Assembly: GCF_011386835.1 (NCBI RefSeq)
Contig: NC_088796.1
Span: forward strand, 85,953,968-86,017,967
Reading direction: 5' to 3'
Length of the DNA stretch: 64,000 bases
Source: Chrysemys picta bellii
Lineage: Eukaryota > Chordata > Testudines > Emydidae
Position numbers and translations under genes: made by a program. Position 1 is the first letter of the stretch. Every line of letters starts with the position of its first letter. This document shows, piece after piece, positions 1-12,769 of the stretch. The notes under the pieces were generated by a model. The model did no database searches. It saw only the letters and a program-made list of their open reading frames with translations, and was not told the DNA's origin.

Positions 1-2095
1 GAGAGAGAAATGTAAGATAGTGCCAGCTGGCCTTTTGGTTTTGACTAACCAATTAATTGTTGGCTGCCAATTAGCTGTTCACACTGGAATAGTCAAGAAT
101 GAAAAAAAGTCAACTCACATGTAAATTAGATTCAGAATCTATTTATTCTGATAATTTTCTGTTTCATAAAATCAGAGACATCAAAGTTTCAAAAGACCCA
201 TTAGGTCTATCCTCCTACAAGATCAGGATTATTCTCTTTTGTATACTTACTAGTGTATTATCCAACCTAGTTATAAATGACTCAAGTGGTGGGACTACCA
301 CGACTTCCCTTGGGAGAGTAATTCAGAGCCTCAGATTTCAGCATCATGAAGATTCGCCTCAATCACCCTAAATGTTCTCTTAATTTACTCCTTGTTTTGT
401 AAAATTTCTATACAATTCATCTTTTTGCCCCCTGCCTCTTTCCTGTGCTTGACCTGAGGATGCACATGAAGTAATTCCTATATTCCCTCAAGTGTACTAA
501 CTTCAGTTTTCTCTTGCCCTCATTTGAAGGGTGCTTGGAAAAAGCCTTCTCTCTCCCCCCTTCATGTTCATGGAACAAATCTGTCCCTTGAAGAGCAGTG
601 CTGGCACACAAATGCCTGCCCTCAAGTTACTTAGTGAGGGAGGTTCTGACCCATGTACTGAAGGCCTCTGTTTTGACTTACTGCTTTTTATAGAAGAGCT
701 CTGAACAAAGTTAATGAGAAATTTCAGTTATAACCTACTTTCTATGAATATTAAAGAAATTCCCACACAGTTAAACACAAAGGAGTAATCAGTCATTTGA
801 TCCCACAATGGGATAGAGAATCCACTAAAGAAAGTAGTTCCTAATGTATATATTAAGTAATTAAACATCTTTGATATTGAGCCTCCATCTGTTTTTTTGG
901 CCATTTGGTCTTAAGGGTATTGTGCCTTTTTCTGTTCATCACTGAGCTCACTGTCAGGTACACAAATAATAGTTTTAGAGCTACTCTATCATAATTACAA
1001 TGGCAAGAGCATTTACACTTTGGAATCTAATACAAGACCATCTAATATCTGATGGTGTTTACAGAATGCTGAGATTTGCCATCTTGTGGGTGGCAAATAA
1101 AGATTAAATCAATTTTAAAAAAACAAACAACAACTTTACATTGACCATCATTTAAAAAAAATATGTAAATAAGCATATGGCAATTACATGGTGCAGACCG
1201 CGTGTTGGCATTCTAAAAGTTTTAGCTCAAAACAACTGTTCTCATAAAGAACATTATGTTGCCTAATCTCTTCATAAGTAGAGCTTCCCTTCATAGGAAA
1301 CTTTTCCTGTCCCACAAATATTTGAGTTTCAACAACTTGACTGTTCCAATTTGGGATGAAAAATGTAAAACATTTTGGGGATTTCAAACAACAAAAATTA
1401 AACACACAAAGTCAATTTGGATCAGCTAGTTTTCATTTCATCCTTCCTCCTTCTCCCTCCCAGCATTGATTTGAACTGGAAAACCAGGTCATTTTGTTTG
1501 ACAATTTTGAAAATTCTGAACTTTTTTGAATTATGAACAGTTTCAATTTTGACAAACTGGCATTTTTCAGTGAAAAGTGATTCATTGAAAAAATTCTGAC
1601 TTATTCCTGAGTAGAAATAAATATGCTATGTGGTTCTGAATTTGAGCCTCTGCACTTCTGTAAGTAATGGGGAACAGAAATTTGTTTATGTTCTTGTCTC
1701 CGTATTAATGATGGATCTGCATGACCAACCTGACAAAAAGTGAATTAGAATTCTGTGTAGGGAATAGTTTATTTGTAATGAGGTACATATGATTTGAGGA
1801 TTTATGAGGTTGGATAGAGTTTCAATATAAATGAGGTTTACAAGTGAGATGAGAAGTCTTGTAGTAGCAAAGAGAAATATTCCTCTGCTAATCCTGCTTC
1901 TAATAAAGATATTAGTCCACAAGTAGAAGAAGAGTAGTTCTGAAAACTTTCCTTTCACCTTGAATTTAGGACTAGAAATAAATTACAGGCAGAAACCCAA
2001 AATTTTTTCCTCCCTCACTTTCTACTCAGACAAACTCCACTAACTTCAATGGGATTTTAATACTGTCCACTTACACGCACTGGCTTGTAATTGAC
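1..2095. other. No gene recognised
   Basis: AT-rich DNA with only short, unconvincing reading frames. I see no splice-bounded exon, RNA gene or intact mobile element. Confidence 0.5.
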
Positions 2096-2150
2096 CTGGT
2101 GGTACCTTCTGGCCTTAAACTCTGACAAACTGAAGCAGAGCAGTGTATCT
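2096..2150 (-). repeat. Fragment of an interspersed repeat shared with 7716-7770
   Basis: This 55-base stretch is, by eye, an exact reverse complement of 7716-7770. The shared part includes the word TTTAAGGCCAGAAGG, which I recognise from an abundant turtle interspersed repeat. Similarity stops on both sides here, so this is a short piece of the longer copy at 7.7 kb. Confidence 0.7.
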
Positions 2151-5100
2151 TGTAACTGGGTCTAAAAACACAAAACAGACCACAGATTAGAGTGGTGATG
2201 CATCTTAACCTTCCCATAATAATAAGTAAATAACTCAGCTTCATTCTCACAGGTACCACAGAGATCTGGATGGTCACATAGTGTTGGCTCACCCCCCCAC
2301 TAGAAATGGGGCAGGGAAGGAGAGACAGCAAAAGGCACTTTGATTAAGTTGTCTCAAAAATGGACAAAACATCTGAATAAAAGGCAGGTACAAAAATGTA
2401 TTTTCCCTCAAATATTTTTCCCCCATGTGTAAGCAAATGCTGTAGTTGCAATAGGAGTGCTGTGCAGTTGTGAGGAGCAGAAGGGGTAGCCTCGGTGAAG
2501 GTGAATCGGGGGGGGGAGGAGGGGTTGGTCAATGAGAAACTCTTATAGAAAGGTGAGAAGAAAAGCACTTGAGAATCTGTCACAGGAGTGCATTGTTTCC
2601 CAGGGGGAAGTGACTACGTACCAGCAGGACTGAGCATGTAAAAGACTGTCACACTAGAAGCCAGACAAATAGGAATTATCTTCACCACTATGAAGCTTTT
2701 CTGTCTTTTCCATCCACCAATGAGAAGTAATTCACTAAATACATAAGCAACTCTGGGTATATTAAAAGGGACATTTCAGAGTAATTACATCTTGACATTT
2801 CAACGTGCTAGTGCAATTTTAAGGGTTGTTGTTTGGGTGGGAGGGGGAAGGAAGTTGAAAGGTTAACAGTGACATTTGATTTCATCAACTTTGAAGATAA
2901 AGACTTAGTTTGAGATTCTTAGTTTTGCTTAGCTGTAACTCACAACATAGACCTTCTAGTCCCAAAAAGCAGACTACCTTGTTTAAATGAGCTAGTCGTT
3001 TTGGCCCCACATTAATCCCTTCTTATGGGACAGCGGTAGTCATGAAAAGGAAGAGTCCTAGATGTTCACTTCCAAATTCTTCAGTCGGGGTATGAGGTTT
3101 GGGGAGGGGGTTGACTGGCCCTGGATGAATTAGATGACACTTCTATCTGTGGATCTGGGAGAAATGACAGGGCCCCACATTTGTACAGCAGGTCCCACCA
3201 AAGAAGGACAAGCCCCTAGTGGTCTACACCCTAAAGCTAGTATATTTATTTGTAGTTTTATCACTTCTGAGGGAGGGAAAAAAAAACAACCCCCTCCCCT
3301 GCACACACACCCTCCAAAAAACACACATGCTTACGAAAGTGAACATTCCCTTGAGACATGTAATGCAAAGAACAAATCATAACACAAGTTGGGAAGCAAA
3401 AGAGACTGTGTACATTGTATTTTAAGGAGCAATAAGAAGGGATTCCTGTTGTGTGAAGATAAAATTAAAAAAAAAATGTTTAAATTACATTTTCTATGCA
3501 TTTTGAAATGGAAAACTACATAAAAGTAAGACAAGGTTCCCCCATAAATGAGGAACATGGATCATAGCATTGTTTGGAAGAAGAAGAAGAAGAAGAAAAG
3601 TCAGCCACATGAGTTATGTTGTAGAGATGCCTTGACCATGTACAATGCAACGAGCAGATCAAGATCAGTGTCAATCACAGACTATAATGGGAGGGTTTTT
3701 AAATCTTATCTAAACTCTTATTCTTGGAAACCTAAGGTCTATTGTTGCTCAGCTTCATTTCTATATATTACCATATTTTACACTGTGCACTGTGTTGGCA
3801 CCAAGCAATGCAATTCAGCCTCTTAGGTCTTAATATAGAAATATGAGACAACACAGTAGTTGCTAATTATCTCAGCCTTTACAGGTAAAGAGCATTTTGT
3901 GTTAAAACTTAGATAAGCTCTATTCATTCAAGCTGAGAATTGCACTAGGTACAGCCGCTATAAGGAATAATTTAGGAAGAAGCTAAGAACTGGAGGTAAA
4001 ATAATGAAGTCCAATGAATCTTTCTTAAATAGAAAGCCCTAACAAATAGTATTTAGGCCAAAGGAATTATGTTGGAAGCTTTACCTGAAAAAATATACAC
4101 AGTTTAAAAACAAACAAACAAACAAACAAAAAAACACTCAACAACAATCATCCACAGCAGGGAAAAGGTGCAGACAAAGTTCTGGGACTGCCATTGTGAT
4201 CAAAGAAAAAAAATTAGAAGAAATCATGTCGGCCAAAAGAATTTTAGAGCAGTTTAAATTAATTTTCAGATGTCTCCGTTTCTTCTAATTCTCCAAGGTA
4301 GGATCACTGATGAGTGCACCTTTTATGAGACAATCACAATGGCCAGTTTATAGAATGCCTTTGAATACTGACTGGCAAAGGCATTTTACAATGAGTAATG
4401 AGCAGTTTACAATAGAGGGCAAGTTTATGGGACCATAAACCTAAATATAGCGACTGGGCAAGGAAATTGGCTTGCAGTAAAATATAGCAATCATATGGCT
4501 GTTCTTGAAGTTTACAAGTTTGTTCATGGTTCCTGTGAAAGTTTGCATAGAACATAGGAACAATTTATTGACTCATGTCCAAGGCTAGGAGTATCATTAT
4601 AAATACTTCGGTGGGGGAGGGGAGAGAGAGAAGGGTTCTTAATAAAAAAAAAAATGGGTAATGAGTACATTGGTGCTCCCTCACTGTATTTTTCCAGGCT
4701 GTGAAACTAAGATCTGATTGATCTAAAGCCCCTTGAAGTCATTGGGAAGACTCATTTAATCAGCTTTGGATCAAGCCTCTCAGCAGAATTATGGGGAAAA
4801 TTGGGATTTTCACTTTGAATATTGGCATACAAAATTATGCAGCTGCAAGCAAAAATTTCCTTTGGTTTTGAAAAATATATCAAATGGAAATTCATTTCTC
4901 ATGAGCCTATAATATGATCTTTTAAAAAAGGACACAATGGTGGAGGGGGGGAGGTTGTTTTTTTAAGTTTTGGCCAGCTGTAACCTGGAATGATCATATT
5001 TCAATTAACAGAGAATTAAAAAAAAAATCAGTTTTAATATATCCCAAACAGATCCTCTTCATTACACCTTGAGTAGATACATAAAATGTGTATTGGGCAA

Positions 5101-5580
5101 AGAATTAAGAAATATTAGGTGGAACCTTCAACTATTGTGAAATTGCTTGAACTATGTCATGAGCCAAAGATCTCACCAATTATGTATCTGCACTAATCAA
5201 AAGTAAGCCACACTCATCTTCAATTATTTTCCTACTGGCAGACAATAGGGATAATGCCCGTATATTATGGGATTAGATCTGTGCCTAGGAACCCAAGACA
5301 TTTCCCTCCCCACATGAAAATTACATTAAAAAGCCACATCTTAGATTTTGTTTTGTATGCCTAATGTAGTATATCACACTATGTCCATACACAGGTTTTC
5401 GAACCACTTTAATTATATTAAAGGAAGTAAAGGATATATATTTTTAAAAGTTCCATCTGCACAACCCCTAGATTATACAAATAACTGTGCACAAAGTATA
5501 TCTTATATCAGCATAGCTTATTCTCATTTTCATACAGGAAGGAGAAAGCTATTCTGATATGTCTACAGAAGAAAAGAATC
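2151..5580. other. No gene recognised
   Basis: Contains a short GAA run (about 3580-3598) and an AAAC run (about 4110-4130). A weak word of the kind 'ttgaagtcattggg' near 4733 resembles very old dispersed amniote repeats. Nothing else could be assigned. Confidence 0.45.
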
Positions 5581-5583
5581 CTA

Positions 5584-5868
5584 GGGTATGTCTTCACTTA
5601 CCGGAGGGTCCGGCGGCAGGCAATCGATGTTCTGGGATCGATTTATCGCGTCTCATTAAAACGCGATAAATCGATCCCGGAAGTGCTCGCCATCGACGCC
5701 GGTACTCCAGGTCGCCGAGAGGAGTACGCAGCATCGACGGGGGAGCCTTCCTGCCGCGTCTGGACCCGCGGTAAGTTCGGACTAAGGTACTTCGAATTCA
5801 GCTACGTTATTAACGTAGCTGAATTTGCGTACCTTAGTCCGAAGTGGGGGCTTAGTGGGGACCAGGCC
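5584..5868. mobile_element. PIF/Harbinger-like MITE, copy 1 (285 bp)
   Basis: Ends read GGGTATGTCTTCAC on the left and, as reverse complement, GGCCTGGTCCCCAC on the right. They are flanked by CTA (5581-5583) and TTA (5869-5871), consistent with a decayed 3-bp TWA duplication. The interior is two hairpins: 5634-5678, around GATCGATTTATCGCG, and 5777-5842, a near-perfect palindrome around the centre GTTATTAAC. It has no coding capacity. Length and ends match the element at 34975-35261. Assignment to PIF/Harbinger is inference from TIR and TSD form. Confidence 0.7.
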
Positions 5869-5871
5869 TTA

Positions 5872-7400
5872 GCAGACTGGCCTCTGTGTAATGAGTTGCT
5901 GATGACAGATTAGAAAGGTGATCAAGCACGAAAAGAAACAGTAAGAGCAGAGAAAAAGAATAAAGAGAAAGAAAGAAGAGCAGGAAAATAGAAAAACAGA
6001 GCAGAAGAAAGGATGGACAGAGAAAGAGGCAAATGAGACAAAAGAAGATAGGGGTGGGGAAGAAATTTCAAAGCACTTCCTAAATATTCTGCACTTGTTC
6101 CATGTGCATGGAAAAGAGCACTGGTAGCCCTGCTTTCGGGAGCTAATTAAAAAAGGTTTTGCCACAAAGGAGGAGTTTCACCCTTCCTTGTAAATTAACC
6201 TAATTCTCAAGGTTTGTGGAAGAAACAGTAACTGATGTATTCTATGCTCAACTATGGTTGCCACAAACTGCCAGTTCAGCCGTACATTTTACTAAGTGAA
6301 ATACATGGAGTTTTGACAACTTCCCCAAGCTGTATTCATTTTGATTTGTATGTGAAAAGAAACAGATCAATAGTTCACTGCCTGTCCAGAAACGAATATT
6401 TCCTCTGCAAGGTTCTGATAATGAAATAATTAGCATTACATAATAAACATTTTTCATAGTTTGTGGTGAAACACTGAATGACTAACGTTTTGATGAATTA
6501 TACTCTACTCATTAAATATGAGAGTCCAGAAAAATGTAACTGGCACTAGCATGGAGAAAGTTTGATACCTAAAGTAAAAGTGTCAAAAAGTTCACTTGTC
6601 TTTTTTTTTTTCTAAATACTAAAGACAAGAAACTCTGTTACTAGTGCAATTACATTTCTATGAATAGAAAGCTTTTCACAACCTAAAATCTGGCTTTTCC
6701 TAAGAAAGTACAACACTAAGGATAGAAAGAATAATCTTGAGTCAAAGATGGAAGTGGATGAACTGAAAAGATCTGGACCTCAGGTTTTGTTCAGATAAAG
6801 TACACAATAGCCTGGATTATTATCCAAACAGCTGGAATCTATAAACATCTAGACATCTCATGAAAACAGGTTCTCCCACAATAGTTTTAGTACTTCAGAT
6901 GTCCAAATAGATCTATTGCCTTAAAAAAAAAAGATAACAGACATACCATTGTGTGGTAACTGTTAAATGTTGACTACAATAGTATGTTAACAACTTCTCT
7001 TGTGGTTTTTCCACATTTCCTCTCCCAGTTCCATGTAGAACCTGAAATGCATGAACTAAAAGAAAAGGAAAAAAAAAAAACAAGCTTTCACAGACCTTTC
7101 ATAACTTGTTTGTTATGTATATCCATAAAAAAATATTTTCAGAGGTAGGGAGATAAGAACACACGAAAAACACAAAAGTAAAGTCTCTGTAAAAGAGCAC
7201 AATGCATGTCTCCTCTGTAACATCTGTGTCAACTCTAGCTCCTTATTTTCCTTGTATCCTTTTGCATTCCCTATGAAATTTTCTACAATTTCAAGCTTGA
7301 TTTATATTACTACCAAACTTACCCTCTTCCATTTTTTTTAAAACCAACATTCTTTCACACTTGTGGGATTGTGGCTTTTTGGGAATCTAACGAAGTTTTC

Positions 7401-7403
<3 letters not shown>
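5872..7403. other. No gene recognised
   Basis: AT-rich sequence with several poly-A and poly-T runs. I see nothing assignable. Confidence 0.45.
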
Positions 7404-7438
<35 letters not shown>

Positions 7439-7476
7439 CAGTTGGAATCTCTCTCTCTCATACACACACACGCACA
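7404..7476. repeat. Microsatellite block (AG)n, (TC)n, (CA)n
   Basis: A run of about 15 AG units (7405-7434) is followed after a short spacer by TC units and a CA-rich run up to 7476. AG followed by TC gives a small potential hairpin. Frames read through this block are low-complexity and not genes. Confidence 0.9.
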
Positions 7477-7699
7477 CCCCCTTACCTACAAAAATTTCTA
7501 ACAAGTGATTTAAAAAAGAAAAAAAAAGTTTTATCAAAGTTTTTCATGGGAATTGCAACCCCCATGCACAGCACTGAGCACATTCAACACAAAGAAGATA
7601 AAAAATACTCAAATAACTTGTCCTCCCAGCCCCAAACACCAAAAGGCTCAGTTGGCAGTCTCTGCTTATGAAACACCCCCTCTGCTCTAGTTTTGGGAG

Positions 7700-8065
7700 G
7701 TTTTGATCAGCATTGAGATACACTGCTCTGCTTCAGTTTGTCAGAGTTTAAGGCCAGAAGGTACCACCAGTTCATCATGTCTGACCTCATGCATATTACA
7801 AGCTAACACCAACACCCAGCACCTGCACATTAGCCCAGTACCTAAAGTAGACCAAAGTATTACAGCCCAGAGGAGACTAGACTATTATGTGCCACAGACA
7901 GATAGAGGTGTACCAGTGTCTGAGGCCCCTGCAATGGCAGGTAAATGATCAATTCAGATATACACAGATAATCCTGGAAACTGACTTGCACCCACAAGCT
8001 GCAGAGCAAGGTAAAAAAGCCCCAAGGTTACATCCAATATGACCTGGGGGAAGAAATGTGGTCAA
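7700..8065 (+). repeat. Interspersed turtle repeat, long copy
   Basis: Shares 55 bases with the inverted fragment at 2096-2150. It continues through words I recognise from a common turtle repeat ('accaaagtattacagccca', 'gagactagactattatgtgc', 'gaggcccctgcaatggcag') to the 'tgacctgggggaag' region near 8040-8057. I cannot tell its class: no TIR, Pol III box or poly-A tail is clear. Probably a diverged retroelement piece. Confidence 0.6.
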
Positions 8066-9041
8066 GTGGAAGATGAAGACTAATATAACATGCAAGTTTT
8101 CACAGTGTTAGTCTTCACTGTACCTGACTCCAGCTACTTCCATTACTCACGAACACAAACACTAAACGTTTACTAAGCTTCACCACCTTTCCTCAGACTA
8201 TATAAAAAATTAAATAGCAGCCTTGGTTCTCATAGTACAAATGTCAAGCTCAGCTGGAAATGCAAGTAAACAGACAGCAGAGAAGAATCAAAATCACAAA
8301 GCAATTGTATATAGTTTATTGGAGCTGAAAATACTGGACAGTGGCATCCAAATGCAGGATTTGACTGCTACAGAAATGAAGCACCAGCATGTTATATGTT
8401 GCCTTGAGCACAAAGAAGCAAGCAACAGGCTGTTGACTTCAGCATGTGCCAATGTGATAAGAGTGGTTTTCTCAAGCAGTGAGAGCTGGGGGTTATTTGA
8501 AGGGGCGTGGGGGGGGGAGAAGAGAACAAAAGCTTGAACAAAATTAAGCGCTGAGCTGACTTTGGTAATTTGCAAAAGAAGCTGTGCATATAAGTTGCCA
8601 GCCATTAGCCTGCATTAGGTGAAAGCATGCAATTTACACTGTAGTTTCTGGTAACAGAAATAAACTCCAGGGTATTGTATCATCTCAACACTTTGAAAGA
8701 AATCATCAAATGTTGTTAAAAAAAGAAATCACAGGAATATTTTGTGAAAATGTTCTAAAACGCTATAGAAAGTGCAGTATTGTAGCTGGATGTAAACACC
8801 CATAAAATTAGATGAACCTTTTGAAACATGACTTGAGTATGAAAGGATCACCATAAATTTCTACTCATTCCTGCTCCATGATCCCAATATCGCATTCACC
8901 TATGCATGTGAGAAACTTCATACACACAAGTTATCCTAATGCTATGGGAATTGCCTGTTTGTAGGATTGGGGATGATGCTGTCAACCATCTTGTAGACAG
9001 AATCCAGGCACACAGCAGCAGCATAATTTGGTCCTTTACCA
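8066..9041. other. No gene recognised
   Basis: A 104-codon frame at 8223-8537 has no recognisable domain and ends in a G-rich low-complexity stretch, so I do not call it. Nothing else is assignable. Confidence 0.45.
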
Positions 9042-9206
9042 AGGGGAGGGATAGCTCAGTGGTTTGAGCATTGGTTTGCTAAACAGGGTTGTGAGTTCAA
9101 TCCATGAGGGGGCCATTTAGGGATTGGGGCAAAAATCTGTCTGGGGATTGGTCCTGCAGGGAGTTGGACTAGATGACCTCCTGAGGTCCCTGACATTCTA
9201 TGATGA
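9042..9206 (+). repeat. tRNA-derived turtle SINE (Cry-type Pol III SINE)
   Basis: Starts GGGGAGGGATAGCTCAGTGG, which carries the Pol III A box. A B box GTGAGTTCAATCC follows about 50 bases later. Then come the conserved 'gggggccatttagggattgg' body and the tail 'ggactagatgacctcctga' ending near 'attctatgat'. The tail matches the 3' end of CR1 at 36250-36300 in this window, as known for tortoise Pol III SINEs mobilised by CR1. It is a diverged SINE copy, not a tRNA gene. Confidence 0.92.
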
Positions 9207-10899
9207 AGAAATAGTTCAGAGCACTGTAGTTTTAAAGGCCACTGATTTTACTACATGTAAAATGGTCTGTATTTATAGTTGCCCATATAGCCTACCAACT
9301 TGATGGAACATTAATAGCATTATTGGAGTTAGGCCAGAGCCAAAACCTCAGCTCCAAACATACATGTTCTTTAGAGTGTTCAAAATCTAGATTCAGATCC
9401 ATCATGTCTGGCTTGAATCCACACCTAGATGCTTCCAGCCATGAGTTTGTGAACTAGTTGTCTGATGCATGTTCACTTTAAGCAAAAAGACTCCCATAGC
9501 AACTCAATATATATTAAGTATTGAGCAAGATTAGAGGGACCAGCCAATCATCTGCATATCATACTAGAAAAGCAGGCACTGTTCCCACAATCAGTTACAA
9601 TATTCACAACCAGCTACATCTTAACTGAGGACGGACATGGCCTTACAATAAGTGCCAGGCTATTTACAGTATGTTAATATTCACATTACAAAGTAAAATT
9701 ATGTACTCTTTTCTGCTTTTATATGCAGGGCTTGAATGTTTTATGTCCTACTCCACAAGTCTTGATGTATAATGCTCAGCAGGTAGAAGAAAAAACACAT
9801 ACCATAAATGTTACTGAGCCATCGAATTAGAAAGCCTGTGCACCAAGATTTTTTTTTTTTAAACTGTCAAGTAAAAAGTGATGAGACAAGAAAGAAAAAA
9901 AAAAAATCTGTTCATTAGCTACCTACCATGAACAAATAAGGAACATATACAATAAGACATACAAAATCTGGGTAAATACAGCTTTCAAATATTTAGTCTA
10001 TCAACATTGTCTGCAAGATTTAAATGTTATTACACTTTAAAAATATAAACTGAAATGTTTCTGCCAACATCTGCTTCTACCACTTACACTAAGCATGCAG
10101 CAAGTTCTGGTGATGACATGACCTAACCTTCCTTGCAGCACACTTCCATTTTCTTTTCCCTTTGATGGTTAGAAGTAACAATCTGACTTGATTTAATTTT
10201 AATCTTTGTGAGAGAATACCACGTTATGATATATGACCAGCTCAGTGTATTGGTAGATAAGTGACTTGCAAGAGTACATAGATTAACATTTTATGTTTTA
10301 TCAATGAAACATTTTAAGAAAATAATGGAAATGCAAGTAGAGAGATAGTGGCAGTGAAATATTTTTAGTTGTTACAAAGCAGGGTTTCAAAAAAATTCTG
10401 CTAGCATCATCTACTCATGCTAACCTTGAAGGAGTTATATTTTGTGTTACAGGTTAGTAGCCTCTTCCCCACCCCCCCACCCTCCCAATTCACTGGTTGC
10501 CTCCAAGACATTGTGCTATTTTTTTCCTGTCATTTTCAGTTTGTGGTCTTATTTAAGTGCCTCGTTTGCCAGTACAGGGGCCAAATTCCAGCAAAGCATA
10601 TAGTTTATCAGGGGATGGGGCTTAGAATTTCCCCACCCCTTGTACAGCCTACATAAGAATTCTCAATGCTATGCCTGGTGACTGTTCCTTCCCTATTCAC
10701 CTGGAGACTTTAAGCTTTCCAAAGGAAGCAGAGGGGTAGGGAGAAGATAGTAAAGACACCAAAATGAGAGCTGCTTTGACAGTGGAAAAGTGGGCGGTGG
10801 TAAACACTGGGGAAGCTTGCAACTCCAGATTGCTCTCTGTTGGTGGGCAGTTGTCATCTAAGTGTGCAAAGCCATTAAACAAGTCCTATTCCACAGGAT
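9207..10899. other. No gene recognised
   Basis: AT-rich sequence with homopolymer runs around 9850 and 9895. Nothing assignable was found. Confidence 0.45.
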
Positions 10900-11482
10900 T
10901 GCAAATGTGCAGAAAACAAAGTGGATCTAATGGGCTTCCCTAACTACAGTGGGGCAATAGATGCCTCCCTGCCTCCCCTCTTGCTTCAGAGTACAAAAAC
11001 AAGGAAACTTTCCATGGTTATGCAAATGTGGGTGGATCCCAGGGGACATTTCACTGACATTAACATTGGATGCTCAGAAAAAGGTGCACAATATATGCAT
11101 CCTTACTTCTTTCCAATGCCAGTTGAGATTCTCATGTTTCCCTGACTCATGAAGCCATACACTGGGCAGCTAGACATGCACAAGAAAGATCACCACTGAT
11201 GTGGGTGCAGGATGACTGTAGAGTATGCCTTTGGCAGATTAAAGGGCTGGTGGAGAGGTCTCAGAATGTGACAGGATGTCACTAAGTATACCTATGGTTA
11301 TTACACCATGTTGTGCTTTAAATAATATTTGCAAAGTCAAGGGGAAAGTATTGGAGGCAGCATGGAGAGGGTGGAGTGAGATTGGAAAGATTGTTGATTT
11401 TGACCAGCCTGACACAGACAGCCTGTTACCAGAGCACTTAGAGGCACTGTGTAGTGGAGATCATCTCCAGATCATGTTTTGA
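10900..11482 (+). pseudogene. PIF/Harbinger transposase relic (DDE nuclease), broken
   Basis: Translated pieces match the Harbinger (DDE_Tnp_4) transposase order but in shifting frames. From about 10930 GFPNYSGAIDA corresponds to the segment with the first catalytic Asp. From about 11030 DPRGHFTDINIGCSEK corresponds to the conserved FTDI-x-VG-W block. From about 11220 VEYAFGRLKGWWRGLRM carries the catalytic Glu block. From about 11297 VITPCCALNNIC corresponds to the C-terminal CCxLHNIC motif. The block holding the second Asp is not recognisable, and at least two frame changes separate the pieces. It cannot encode a working enzyme. It may be a remnant of the autonomous source for the Harbinger-like MITEs in this window, but that link is inference. 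Confidence 0.82.
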
Positions 11483-12769
11483 GAGTGTGTCATAGTCAGC
11501 CAGTGTGCTGCTTTGCAAATAAACAGGGCATAGCCAAGTGGTGATTTGATATAATCTTGTGGTGTGGTGCGAGGCTAGTAATTTGGAGTGTTTACATTAT
11601 TTCCCCCCCCCCCCCCAAACAGATATGTTTTTCACATAATAGAACTATATTGTACAGTTGTAGTACTAAAAAAAAAAAGTGTTAAAAGATTAAAAAAAAT
11701 AAAGGTGGTGGCCACTCTGGGATGAATCCCAGGTCAGTGCAGATGAACTCATAGTAGATTTTATTTTCCACTGGGGTTGAACAGGATGGATACTGTCACC
11801 GGGCATGCTGATGCCTGCAGGATGTATGCAGAAGAAATTGTCCAAGCAGTGTAATGGCTGCTGGGGTGTGGACCTTGGGATGTTTTGCTCCATAATACTT
11901 TGGAGTATCTGAATTTGTCCTCTGAGAAGCTACACTATGTCTTGATTCACTTCCGTTTCTCAGTCCTTCTGCCTTTCCTCGAGCATGCCTTTCCTCCATT
12001 CCATGATCTTGCAGCCTGGCCTCAACAACTGAGTAGTTCTAAAACAAGGTATTCCTTTGTGTCTGTCTTTTTTCCCTCCTTATCCAGGGATGTCTTTCAA
12101 CAGGTGTTGAAAGAATGCCCCTCAAGAATACCTCAAAGTACTCTGAAACAACCGGACAGACCTTGTTGGATGTAAAGGGTTAGCAGACATCAGGAGTAAG
12201 TGTCCCATATAGACCTGCTTAAGAATATGAACAAGGTCACATCCACTAATATTTGCTTCAGAGCCATGTAATAGCATGTGGGAGTACTTTTCAAATCTTC
12301 TGTCCTTCTACCAGGGAGGAGGGACCCTAGGCAAGTGTAGGAAAGTAGAGTAAACACTGCTAAAAATTGAAGGCAGTTGTGATATTAGTTACACATCATT
12401 CACAAGGGCAGGCACCAGAGGCACAAAGGCAACTTATGCTCAAGACAGCCTGTTCACACTGGTGGAATTCCTGGAACTCTTTGCAGAGTGGTACAGAGTG
12501 GTGGGAGAAACATGGCTGTTCTTCCTAGAAAGCTGCAGACAGAGACCAAAACAGTACTTTGCTTAAAACGTTTTAGCGAATGCATGCTATAAACACAAGA
12601 AAAAGATGTCTTGGCCAAGATAAACCTGAAGCTCCACAAGCTGAGAAGAACCGTGGTCATCAGCTATTGTTGTGAGCCAATTCAAAGCCAAGCCCCTAGA
12701 CCCCAGCAACATACCCTTTCTACCTCTTTCCTGAATCTAATCTAATAAGACCAGCCTGCAAATAAATTG
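11483..12769. other. Unassigned, possibly the rest of the Harbinger relic
   Basis: Contains a C run (about 11601-11615). On the minus strand between about 11700 and 11950 there is a frame containing SDTPKYYGAKHP. This vaguely recalls the second, DNA-binding ORF of Harbinger elements, but I cannot support it. No host gene is seen. Confidence 0.35.

Noticed and set aside
8223..8605. Frames of 103-104 codons on both strands as a possible host exon
   Set aside because: No domain recognised, no convincing splice sites, and opposite strands are equally open.
9042..9115. A tRNA gene
   Set aside because: A and B boxes are present, but the sequence cannot form a tRNA cloverleaf and continues into the known SINE body and LINE-type tail.
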